Assembly: GCA_964573725.1 (NCBI GenBank)
Contig: CAZNLJ010000069.1
Span: 1 to 17,095 of the forward strand
Source of the DNA: UBA6168 sp964573725
GTDB lineage: Bacteria > Bacteroidota > Bacteroidia > Chitinophagales > Saprospiraceae
Direction: 5' to 3'
Length of the DNA stretch: 17,095 nt
A model generated the notes under the pieces. It saw only the letters and a program-made list of their open reading frames with translations. It made no database searches and was not told where the DNA came from. Below are positions 7,908-15,143 of the stretch, one piece after another. How positions within the stretch are numbered: the first letter of the stretch is position 1; each line of letters begins with the position of its first letter. The position numbers were made by a program, and so were the translations under genes.

Positions 7908-9209
7908 ATGGAAATCTGGATACTCGCCACCTGCTTCCTCCTGTTCCTGGCCCTTGGGGTTCCGATTGCCTGGAGCATCGGCCTCGGCAGTGTTTGTACC
8001 TTACTGGTCAGCATGCCGGCCCTACCGGCTTTGACGACGGTCGCCCAGCGGATGGCCACCGGCCTCGACAGTTTCTCGCTGCTGGCCATCCCGTTTTTCA
8101 TCCTGGCAGGCGAACTGATGAACCGCGGTGGCATCGCGCGCCGGCTGGTAGCCTTTGCCAAATCCGTGGTCGGCGCCCTGCCGGGCGGACTGGCCCATGT
8201 GAACATCGTGGCCGCCATGCTGTTCGGGGCCATCGCCGGTTCCGCCGTCGCCGCCGTATCGGCGCTGGGCGGCATGTTGGGCAAGGAAATGGAAAAAGAC
8301 GGTTACCCGCGCGAATTTTCCGCCGCGGTGAATATGACGGCGGGTACGACGGGACTGGTCATCCCCCCCAGTAACATCCTCATCGTCTATTCCCTGGCGA
8401 GCGGCGGGGTATCCATCGCCACCCTTTTCCTGGCCGGCTACCTGCCCGGCATGCTTATCGGCGGCTTGCTGATGCTGACCGCCGGTATCTGGTCGCACTT
8501 CCGAAAGTTCCCCGCCGGCCCCCGCCGCAGCTGGCGGCATGTCGGCCGGACTTTCGTCGCGGCGTTCCCGAGCCTGCTGCTGCTGGTGGTCGTGATCGGT
8601 GGTATCGTGGCCGGCATTTTCACCGCCACCGAAGCTTCCGCCGTGGCCGTACTTTATTGCTTGGTCCTCACCTTGTTGTACCGGGAAGTCTCTTTCCGGG
8701 ATTTGCCATCCGTATTCCTGCGGGCGTCGGCGACCACCGCCGTCGTCCTGCTGCTGGTCGGCACATCCATGGGTATGTCCTGGGTCATGGCCTATGAAAA
8801 TATACCCCAGGCCATCAGCGAGGCCTTGCTGTCGGTCAGCCAGGACAAGGTGGTGGTCCTGCTTCTCATCAACCTGCTGCTGCTGTTCGTCGGCATCTTC
8901 ATGGACATCACCCCCGCCGTCCTCATCTTTACCCCGATCTTCCTGCCGGTGGTCTCCCGCCTGGGAATGGATCCCGCCCACTTCGGCATCATGATGGTGG
9001 TCAACCTCTGCATCGGGCTTTGTACGCCGCCGGTCGGATCGGTGCTGTTCGTCGCTGTCGGGGTGAGCGGAACGACCATCCGAAAGGTCCTGCGCCCGCT
9101 GTGGCCCTTGTTCGTGGCCATGCTGGCAGGCCTCTTGCTGATCACGTACATCCCGGCCATCAGCCTGTGGTTGCCGGCGACGGTCGGCGATTGGTTCTCC
9201 CAACGTTAA
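7908..9209 (+). CDS. dctM: TRAP transporter large permease (DctM family)
   Basis: This 433-residue inner-membrane protein is the sodium-coupled translocating subunit of the TRAP transporter. It starts MEIWILATCFLLFLALGVPIAW, the usual first DctM helix, and contains the family's conserved segments ALPGGLAHVNIVAAMLFGAIAGSAVA, TTGLVIPPSNILIVYSLASGG and MVVNLCIGLCTPPVGSVLF. About eleven to twelve hydrophobic segments are spread along its length, as expected of the ion-transporter superfamily fold. At 433 residues it is full length and not fused to DctQ. It is the last gene of the uronate cluster. Only 46 nt separate its stop from the convergent symporter gene, with no strong terminator between. 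Substrate specificity is set by DctP, and the uronate assignment comes from the neighbouring catabolic genes. Confidence 0.93.
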   Translation: MEIWILATCFLLFLALGVPIAWSIGLGSVCTLLVSMPALPALTTVAQRMATGLDSFSLLAIPFFILAGELMNRGGIARRLVAFAKSVVGALPGGLAHVNIVAAMLFGAIAGSAVAAVSALGGMLGKEMEKDGYPREFSAAVNMTAGTTGLVIPPSNILIVYSLASGGVSIATLFLAGYLPGMLIGGLLMLTAGIWSHFRKFPAGPRRSWRHVGRTFVAAFPSLLLLVVVIGGIVAGIFTATEASAVAVLYCLVLTLLYREVSFRDLPSVFLRASATTAVVLLLVGTSMGMSWVMAYENIPQAISEALLSVSQDKVVVLLLINLLLLFVGIFMDITPAVLIFTPIFLPVVSRLGMDPAHFGIMMVVNLCIGLCTPPVGSVLFVAVGVSGTTIRKVLRPLWPLFVAMLAGLLLITYIPAISLWLPATVGDWFSQR

Positions 9210-9255
9210 GCCTGGACGGGGGATACCTGCCGGGACTTCCCCAAACCCTTGCCGT

Positions 9256-11022
9256 TCAAGCGAAAAAATAATACACCCACACCGACGCGGCAGTCAGCAG
9301 GGCGGCGAAGGGCAAGTCTTGACGCCAAAAGGGCCGCGGATCTCTCCGGATGGCGGGAATAAAGGCGGGCAAGGCCAGGCAAGCGGCGGGCAAGGCCAGG
9401 GTACGCGCCTGGAAAATCCCCGAAAATACCAGCAGCACCGGCAGGGCTTGCCACAACAGGAACCCGGTGACAGCCCACAGGAACTGCCGGTAGGTAACGG
9501 TCAGCTGCAGCCGGCGGTAACGTTCCAGATGCCGCCGGGTCCCGGCCCGGTCTCCCAGCCAGACCAGTACGGCGGTACAAAGCAGGAATGTAAGGGCAAT
9601 CCGGTGCAGGAAATTCAGCGGCGATCCCGACAGGGATTCCCATATCCACTCGGCGGAACGCCCGGCGACGGGTCCGGCCAACATGGCGGCCACCGCCCCC
9701 CGGGTGCTTGCCCGTGGCCAAAGGACTCCGAAAAAGAAAGCGGCCATGATACCCGGTGTGAAATACGACAACTGGGCGGAGACCTTCAGGAAGAAATGCT
9801 GGGAACGGTCGGGCGTATAGGTGACCCAGGCCAGACAGACGGCCAGGGCGACCATCAAGAAAACCATCCGGCGGCCGAATCGCAACAATTGGCGATCGGT
9901 GGCGGCCGGATTCCGGTACCGTTGGTAGACATCCACCGTCAATAGGGTCGTCGCCGCATTCATCATCGAATCGACGGAAGAGAACGTCGCGGCAGTCAAC
10001 CCGGCCAGGATCAACCCGGTCAACCCCGTACCGGCCGGGATGACCGTCTCGACCAGTCGGAGGAGCGTGCCGTCGGCATTGAAATCCTGCGCACCGAACC
10101 GGGCCCGGAACAAGTAGAAGGCCGCTACCCCGGTGGCTATGGAAAAGAAAGGGATCGCCAATTTCAACCACCCACTCGCAATGATGCCTTTCCGTGCATC
10201 CTCGTCGGAACTGGCCGCCAATACCCGCTGTACCAGGAACTGGTTGGTCGTGAAATTGAAGCAATGCTGGAGCATCAGCCCCGTGAAAATGCCCGTCCAG
10301 GGCAGGTCGGGATGGTCGGGAGGCAGGTAAAGGCGCATCCTTTGCTGTCCGGCCGGCTCCAACGCATCCAGGGCCAGCATGCCGCCGAAGCCGCCGATCT
10401 CCGGCTGGCTGAACGTGAAATATGCCACCGTCAGTCCACAAGCCAACATCAGCAGGGTCTGGACCGCATCCGTCACCACAATGGATTCCATACCGCCCCA
10501 GAGGGTATAGCTGCAGGTCACCAGGCCGATGACCAACAAACCGGTCAGGTAGGTCATGGCGTAGGATGTGCCGCCGAACAACCATTGCAGGGTGATGCTG
10601 CCCACGTAGAATGCCCCCACCAACTGGACCAGGATGATGAGTACCAACAGGATGCTGTAGGACAACCGGGCGGACGGTCCGTACCGGACCTCCAGGTACT
10701 GCGACAGGGTGAACAGGCCCAATTTCCGGTACGAGGCCAGGAAAACATAACAGAGCAATAGAATGGCCGGAAAGACCAGCTCGTAATGGGCCTGCACGAA
10801 TCCGATGGAATAACCCACCCCCAACATGCCGATCAGGTGGAACGAGCTGATGTTCGTGCCGAATACGGAAGCGGCGACCGTCCACCAAGGTACCTTGCGG
10901 CCGGCCAGGAAATACGCTTCCGAGGTCTTGTTCCGCAGCGATACCCATATGCCGGCTCCCGGTAGCAGCAGCAGCAGGACCGCCAGCACCAGGGTATCCG
11001 CACCGCTCAGTTGTTGCAACAT
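9256..11022 (-). CDS. Sodium:solute symporter (SSS/SLC5 family)
   Basis: This 588-residue inner-membrane protein uses the sodium gradient to import a small solute. The N-terminus has the SSS pattern: first helix at about 8-29, then the AYFLAGRKVPWWTV linker and the unwound helix FGTNISSFHLIGMLGVGYSIGF (54-75). The SSS signature helix TGLILAGLTAATFSSVDSMMNAATTLLTVDVY (334-365) includes Ser348 and Ser349, in the position of the sodium-site serines of vSGLT. About 14 hydrophobic segments are visible, with extra helices after residue 510. The ATG at 11022 precedes a clear first helix. It lies 74 nt downstream of the monooxygenase gene on the same strand, separated by a strong hairpin, so the pair is probably one transcript with uneven expression. 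The substrate cannot be told from sequence: sugars are common for this subgroup, and an organic sulfur or acid substrate is possible from context. Confidence 0.9.
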   Translation of the reverse strand: MLQQLSGADTLVLAVLLLLLPGAGIWVSLRNKTSEAYFLAGRKVPWWTVAASVFGTNISSFHLIGMLGVGYSIGFVQAHYELVFPAILLLCYVFLASYRKLGLFTLSQYLEVRYGPSARLSYSILLVLIILVQLVGAFYVGSITLQWLFGGTSYAMTYLTGLLVIGLVTCSYTLWGGMESIVVTDAVQTLLMLACGLTVAYFTFSQPEIGGFGGMLALDALEPAGQQRMRLYLPPDHPDLPWTGIFTGLMLQHCFNFTTNQFLVQRVLAASSDEDARKGIIASGWLKLAIPFFSIATGVAAFYLFRARFGAQDFNADGTLLRLVETVIPAGTGLTGLILAGLTAATFSSVDSMMNAATTLLTVDVYQRYRNPAATDRQLLRFGRRMVFLMVALAVCLAWVTYTPDRSQHFFLKVSAQLSYFTPGIMAAFFFGVLWPRASTRGAVAAMLAGPVAGRSAEWIWESLSGSPLNFLHRIALTFLLCTAVLVWLGDRAGTRRHLERYRRLQLTVTYRQFLWAVTGFLLWQALPVLLVFSGIFQARTLALPAACLALPAFIPAIRRDPRPFWRQDLPFAALLTAASVWVYYFFA

Positions 11023-11059
11023 GAGGCGTGATTAAATTTTTCCCCGACGGAAGCAGGGG

Positions 11060-11094
11060 CCGACCGTCCGCCGGCCATGGCGACGGACGGTCGG
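11060..11094 (-). other. Intercistronic RNA hairpin between the monooxygenase and symporter genes
   Basis: A perfect 11-bp inverted repeat (11060-11070 with 11084-11094; arm CCGACCGTCCG, 13-nt loop) starts two nucleotides after the monooxygenase stop codon. Read on the minus strand it is followed by CCCC...GGGG (a second small stem) and AAAAATTTAAT, not by a T run. It is therefore not a classical intrinsic terminator. A 3'-end stabilising hairpin or a processing site fits better. Confidence 0.6.
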
Positions 11095-11096
11095 AA

Positions 11097-12275
11097 TCAG
11101 GTATATGCCAAAGGCCCGTTGGTCAAAGGGGTCACGGGAGTGGTGGCCGGACGGCGGCCCTGCAGGTCGGCCAGACGGACTTGGGGCAGATGGGGCAGGA
11201 CCAGGCGGGCAAAGTGCTCGCTTTCTTCCTTCAGGGGATATCCGGAGAGAACAAAGGCCCGGAACCCCATGTCCATATACCGGTTGAGCTGGCGGACGAC
11301 CTGCTCCGCAGAGCCCACCAAGGCCGCCCCGCATCCGGAACGGGCGCGCCCGATGTCCGTCCAAAGGATCTCCTCCAGGAAGCCCTCCGGATCGGCCGCC
11401 TTCCGGAAATCGTCCTGCCGCAGGACCCCGAGGGAATGGGCATCCTGGGTTCGGTACTTCAGGGACGCCCCCTGGTCCGCGTCGAACCGCGACATCAGCC
11501 GCCGGGCGTAGCGGCGGGCTTCCTCCGCCGTTTCCCGGACGATGACATGGATCCGCAGGCCGAAGTCCACCGTCCGGCCGAACCGCCTGGCCTGGTCCGT
11601 CACGTCCTCCATGGTGGCGTACAAACTCTCCTCCGGTTCCGGCCACATCAGGAACACATCTCCGTACCGTGCGAAAATGTCCCGCGCACCTGGTGATATC
11701 CCTCCGAAATAAAGGAGGGGGCCGCCTCGCTGCTGATAGGGTTTGGCAGGAGCCGCCGGCAAGTCCAGGGGCCCATAGACTTCGCCGGTCCAGTGGACGC
11801 GCGTTTCCGCAGTCCAGGCTGCCTGCAGAAAGGAAATGGTATCCGAACATCGCCGGTACCGGAGTTCCGGCGGCTCCCGCCGGCCGGGCAGTTCGGAATG
11901 GATGATGTTGATCGTCAACCGCCCCTCCAACAGATGGTCGAGCGTCGCCAGCGACCGGGCCAACATCGGAAGGTCGTACTCCCCGGTCCGGATGGCTACC
12001 AACAGACTGATGTCGGTGGTCATGGGGGCGATGGCGGCACCAAACGCCAACGGCTCCTGCCCTACCACATAGGAAGTGGGCAACAGGATGTTCCGGAACC
12101 CCAGGCGGTCCGCAGTCAACAGGATTTCCTTGGCGTGGGCCCAATTGCTGCGCCGCCCGGGATCCAATTGGCCAAGGTATTCGGTATCCCCGCCGCACAA
12201 ATCGCAAAACCAACCGACCTCGGCGACCCGCTCGGCGGTTCGGATGGGGGACACCGTTCTTATTTCCTGCAACAT
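11097..12275 (-). CDS. LLM-class flavin-dependent monooxygenase (SsuD-like)
   Basis: This 392-residue protein belongs to the luciferase-like monooxygenase superfamily, in the group around FMNH2-dependent alkanesulfonate monooxygenase (SsuD). Visible family features are ILLTADRLGFRNILLPTSYVVGQEPLAFGAAIAPMTTDISLLVAIRTGEYDL (51-102), the strand-turn GRLTINIIHSE (118-128), LLYFGGISPGARDIFARYGDVFLMW (187-211) and ALVGSAEQVVRQLNRYMDMGFRAFVLSGYP (318-347). The N-terminus carries a CDLCGGD pair of cysteines (Cys24, Cys27). I chose the ATG at 12275; the frame stays open further upstream without family-like sequence. An SsuD-type enzyme needs a flavin reductase partner such as SsuE, and none lies in the window. 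The gene is upstream of, and probably co-transcribed with, the SSS symporter. The class is secure. The substrate is unknown: an alkanesulfonate is the family guess. Confidence 0.88.
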   Translation of the reverse strand: MLQEIRTVSPIRTAERVAEVGWFCDLCGGDTEYLGQLDPGRRSNWAHAKEILLTADRLGFRNILLPTSYVVGQEPLAFGAAIAPMTTDISLLVAIRTGEYDLPMLARSLATLDHLLEGRLTINIIHSELPGRREPPELRYRRCSDTISFLQAAWTAETRVHWTGEVYGPLDLPAAPAKPYQQRGGPLLYFGGISPGARDIFARYGDVFLMWPEPEESLYATMEDVTDQARRFGRTVDFGLRIHVIVRETAEEARRYARRLMSRFDADQGASLKYRTQDAHSLGVLRQDDFRKAADPEGFLEEILWTDIGRARSGCGAALVGSAEQVVRQLNRYMDMGFRAFVLSGYPLKEESEHFARLVLPHLPQVRLADLQGRRPATTPVTPLTNGPLAYT

Positions 12276-12734
12276 GGCTTCGTTTTGTACAAATGTCGTG
12301 CAATTATCCCGGATTCCCGCACCTGTCCCGGAAACCGGTTCCGGAAGGCCGACCGGAAAACAAGCTTGATCACGGTGGGTATTCAAATGTCGCAACAATG
12401 GTTGCCCACCCGCTACCGACAACCTCGTTCGGAAGACCTGGAGCCGAGCCGGTACCGCGCGGCCGGCATGACAGCGGCAGCCGGTAAAATCAAGCCACGT
12501 TCCTGCCGGCAAAGCAGGCCTCCTCATTCCCGCCTTGCCGGAAAAAGTCTACATTTACCTGCCCGCCTTGTCCGCCCAAGTCGGCTTGCTCCCGTGCATG
12601 CCCGGTATCCGTCGACCCGGCCGTCCCCGAATCGACGGATGCGGTCCCGAGCCGCCCGCCGTACCGGTACACCGGCCTTCCGGTTCCGCTGCCGGACCGG
12701 ACCGCACGCAACATCCATGTATCAAAGAGAACCT
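12276..12734. other. Divergent intergenic region between the monooxygenase and acetoacetyl-CoA synthetase genes
   Basis: This 459-nt region shows no convincing gene. The synthetase frame remains open through it back to 11793, but the translation is low-complexity Arg/Pro-rich. Next to the monooxygenase start lies a perfect 10-bp palindrome, TTTGTACAAA (12284-12293). A nested hairpin occupies 12374-12410: GGTGGG pairs with CCCACC and encloses GCAAC-AATG-GTTGC. Another 7-bp stem (12506-12512 with 12535-12541, CCGGCAA/TTGCCGG) precedes TACATTTA at 12550-12557, a 7/8 match to TAnnTTTG that could be a promoter element for the synthetase, though without a clear -33 partner. Confidence 0.5.
12284..12293. 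promoter_or_regulatory. Palindromic operator candidate upstream of the monooxygenase
   Basis: TTTGTACAAA is a perfect 10-bp palindrome whose nearer edge is 9 nt from the monooxygenase start codon (12275). A dyad at this place could be a regulator-binding site overlapping the leader. A 10-mer palindrome can also arise by chance, and no second copy was noticed. Confidence 0.2.
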
Positions 12735-14741
12735 ATGCAGTTGTGGACACCCGACGAAGCCTTTCGGAAAAATGCACACCTCACCCATTTCATCGAATGG
12801 CTGGCGACCGAAAAATCGCTTCATTTCCGACAGTACCGTGACCTGTGGCACTGGTCGACCACCGACATCGAAGCATTCTGGGAAAGTGTCTGGCAATATT
12901 TCCGCATCATCTCCCACCACCCCTACCGACAGGTGCTCCGACAAGCGGTCATGCCCGGAGCGGTCTGGTTCGAAGGTGCCACCCTGAATTATGCGGAACA
13001 CATATTCCGGCCCCTGCCGGCCGTTTCCGGGGCCCCGCCCGCCACCCCGCCCGGTCCCGCCATCCTGTTCGCTTCGGAACACGGCGGCTTGCAGGAAATA
13101 TCCCGGGAAGCCCTGCGTACGGAAGTGGCCGCATGTGCCGCCTGGTTGCGGGAAGCCGGTATCCGGCCGGGCGACCGTGTGGCCGCCTACCTCCCGAATA
13201 TTCCCGAGGCCACCATCGCCTTCCTGGCAACCGCCGCCGTCGGCGCCGTCTGGTCCAGTTGTTCTCCCGATTTCGGGGCGGACAGCATCGTCGACCGCCT
13301 GGCACAAATCTCCCCCAAGATCCTCTTCGCCGTCGACGGGTATGCCTACAATGGAAAACCTTTTGACAAGAAACTGGTGGTCCGCGAACTATGCGCCCGC
13401 CTGCCCTCCCTGGAACAGGTCGTGACGGTGCCTTACCTAAACCGGGAACCGGACCGGCTGGACTGGAACCTCCCGGTTCGGACAATGCGCTGGCAGGATA
13501 TCCCGCGACACGGTGTCGAACTGCGCTTCGAAGCGGTACCTTTCGACCATCCGCTGTATATCCTCTACTCCTCCGGTACCACCGGCATACCCAAAGCCAT
13601 CGTCCATTCCCATGGCGGCAATCTCCTCGAACACCTGAAGTATCTCCACTTCCACAACGACGTCCACCCGGGGGAACGCTTTTTCTGGTTCACCACGACC
13701 GGTTGGATGATGTGGAATTTCCTGAATGCCAGCATGCTCGCCGGCGCCACCATCGTCCTGTACGACGGCAGCCCTGGCTATCCCGACCTCAACAGGCTCT
13801 GGCAACTGGCCGCCGAGGCAGGTATCCACCACTTCGGTACCAGCGCCCCCTTCCTCACGGCCTGCCGGAAACAAGGCCTGGCTCCCGGCCGTCTCTTCGA
13901 CCTTTCCGCCCTGCGAAGCATCGGTTCCACCGGCTCCCCCCTCCCACCGGATGCATTCGATTATGTGTATGAAGCGGTGAAACAGGATGTCTGGCTCTGC
14001 TCCATGGCCGGCGGTACGGATGTTTGCACCGCCTGGGTGGGAGGATGCCCCCTCCTGCCCGTCCACCGCGGCGAAATCCAATGCCGCTGCCTGGGCGCCG
14101 CACTGGAGGCCTGGGACGAACAAGGACACCCGGTGACCGATTCCGTCGGGGAACTGGTGGTGACACAACCCCTTCCGTCCATGCCGGTCTTTTTCTGGGG
14201 TGACGACCGGTTCGCCCGGTATCGGGAGAGTTACTTCGACGTCTATCCGAACGTCTGGCGCCATGGCGACTGGATAGCCATCACGGAACAGGATGGCGTC
14301 GTCATCTACGGACGATCGGACGCCACCCTGAACCGGGGCGGGGTCCGGATCGGTACGGCGGAAATCTATCGTACCGTCGACCGAATTCCCGGTATTGCCG
14401 ACTGCCTGGTGGTCAACCTGGAAATGACGGGGGGCGGCGACCACATGCCGCTGTTCATCGTCCTGGAACCTGGCGTCGAACCATCGGACAATTTGGTACG
14501 ACAAATCGCGGCTACCCTCCGCCAATCTTGCTCCCCGCGCCATGTACCGGATGAAGTCGTCGTGGCTCCCGCCATCCCTTATACCATCAGCGGGAAAAAG
14601 ATGGAGGCCCCTGTCAAGAAAATCCTGCTGGGCAAGGCTCCGGATGTGGTGGCCAGCCTGGACTCCATGAAAAATCCGGAAAGTCTCGCTTTCTTCATCC
14701 GTTGGGGAAAGGACTGGCGACAAGGGCGCACAGGAGCCTGA
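12735..14741 (+). CDS. Acetoacetyl-CoA synthetase (acetoacetate--CoA ligase)
   Basis: This 668-residue member of the ANL adenylate-forming superfamily activates acetoacetate with ATP and CoA to acetoacetyl-CoA, in ketone-body, leucine or polyhydroxybutyrate turnover. The N-terminal acetoacetyl-CoA synthetase pattern is clear: MQLWTPDEAF, YRDLWHWSTTDIEAFWESVW (34-53) and WFEGATLNYAEHIF (78-91). The AMP-binding loop YSSGTTGIPKAIVHSHGG (278-295), the A5-like region SMAGGTDVCTAW (423-434), YGRSDATLNRGGVRIGTAEIY (525-545) and the C-terminal TISGKKMEAPVKK, with catalytic Lys622, complete it. The length matches the family (about 650-670). I chose the ATG at 12735, which follows an A-rich tract (caaagagaac); an ATG at 12717 would add MYQREP and is the main alternative. 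No co-directional neighbour lies within 450 nt upstream or downstream, so it is probably monocistronic. The frame is intact. Confidence 0.92.
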   Translation: MQLWTPDEAFRKNAHLTHFIEWLATEKSLHFRQYRDLWHWSTTDIEAFWESVWQYFRIISHHPYRQVLRQAVMPGAVWFEGATLNYAEHIFRPLPAVSGAPPATPPGPAILFASEHGGLQEISREALRTEVAACAAWLREAGIRPGDRVAAYLPNIPEATIAFLATAAVGAVWSSCSPDFGADSIVDRLAQISPKILFAVDGYAYNGKPFDKKLVVRELCARLPSLEQVVTVPYLNREPDRLDWNLPVRTMRWQDIPRHGVELRFEAVPFDHPLYILYSSGTTGIPKAIVHSHGGNLLEHLKYLHFHNDVHPGERFFWFTTTGWMMWNFLNASMLAGATIVLYDGSPGYPDLNRLWQLAAEAGIHHFGTSAPFLTACRKQGLAPGRLFDLSALRSIGSTGSPLPPDAFDYVYEAVKQDVWLCSMAGGTDVCTAWVGGCPLLPVHRGEIQCRCLGAALEAWDEQGHPVTDSVGELVVTQPLPSMPVFFWGDDRFARYRESYFDVYPNVWRHGDWIAITEQDGVVIYGRSDATLNRGGVRIGTAEIYRTVDRIPGIADCLVVNLEMTGGGDHMPLFIVLEPGVEPSDNLVRQIAATLRQSCSPRHVPDEVVVAPAIPYTISGKKMEAPVKKILLGKAPDVVASLDSMKNPESLAFFIRWGKDWRQGRTGA

Positions 14742-14889
14742 TTACCAACCCTTTTCGGTCTGTCGAAACGCCGGGATATACCTTACCCCGATGTAGTGCG
14801 CCGTCTCTCCCGCCTTCGGGGCCGTGACAACATATGTCTTGCAGGAAAGCATCGGCCGGTTGCAAACACGCCCTACCCCAGGTCTTCAG

Positions 14890-14915
14890 GCCGGCAGAAG
14901 CCGGCGTTCGTTTTC
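14890..14915 (+). terminator. Possible terminator for acetoacetyl-CoA synthetase
   Basis: GCCGGC-AGAA-GCCGGC (14890-14905) forms a compact 6-bp GC stem with a four-base loop, followed by GTTCGTTTTC. It is about 150 nt past the synthetase stop. The T tract is interrupted, so it is weaker than the hairpin at 15002-15026. Confidence 0.3.
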
Positions 14916-14991
14916 AAGATGTACCGCCCCTTGGCCCATCGGCGACGCAGCTCCCACAACGGCCTTCCGAAAGTATTCCGGTGCGACACCC

Positions 14992-15033
14992 AAAAGAAAA
15001 AGCCGGTGCAGGATACCCGCACCGGCAATTTTT
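14992..15033. terminator. Bidirectional intrinsic terminator
   Basis: A perfect 8-bp stem GCCGGTGC/GCACCGGC (15002-15009 with 15019-15026, 9-nt loop) is flanked by AAAAGAAAAA on the left and AATTTTT on the right. On the minus strand the stem is followed by TTTTTCTTTT, a classical terminator about 110 nt after the HYR-protein stop. On the plus strand it would stop transcription arriving from the synthetase gene. Confidence 0.75.
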
Positions 15034-15143
15034 GAATGAGCTATGTTTGATATGCCAAGTCCCTGGATCGACAATGACCGGGGCTTTTCCATCCGCAGGA
15101 CAAGGTGCAATCCTGACTTGACCGTACCTTGTTTCCGCATCGG

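Larger units (their letters stand above)
14742..15143. other. Convergent intergenic spacer with terminators
   Basis: This 402-nt region lies between the 3' ends of the synthetase and HYR genes. It holds a GC-rich hairpin at 14890-14905 and a strong bidirectional terminator at 14992-15033. Short open frames on both strands have no recognisable family, including a 47-codon minus-strand frame ending at 14742. Confidence 0.6.

Noticed and set aside
8022..9203. Long antisense open frame opposite dctM, very rich in Asp, Gln and His
   Set aside because: The composition is that of a complemented membrane-protein gene, and the sense strand is an unmistakable DctM.
9210..9255. Possible GGGGA/TCCCC terminator between dctM and the convergent symporter
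   Set aside because: The stem is 5 bp with a long loop and no T run follows; too weak to call.
9206..10948. 580-codon frame on the same strand as the symporter in another frame
   Set aside because: It lies over the SSS gene, whose own frame contains all family motifs. The alternative is Arg/Pro/Gly-rich without recognisable domains.
11793..12734. Upstream extension of the acetoacetyl-CoA synthetase frame by about 300 codons
   Set aside because: It overlaps the start of the opposing monooxygenase and translates to low-complexity sequence. The family begins at the MQLWTP region.
14742..14883. 47-codon minus-strand frame abutting the synthetase stop, containing SCKTYVVTAPKAGETAHYIGVRY
   Set aside because: It reads like the end of a real protein and might be a gene remnant. 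However, it is short, begins after a stop codon rather than a start, and has no recognisable family; a database search of the peptide would settle it.
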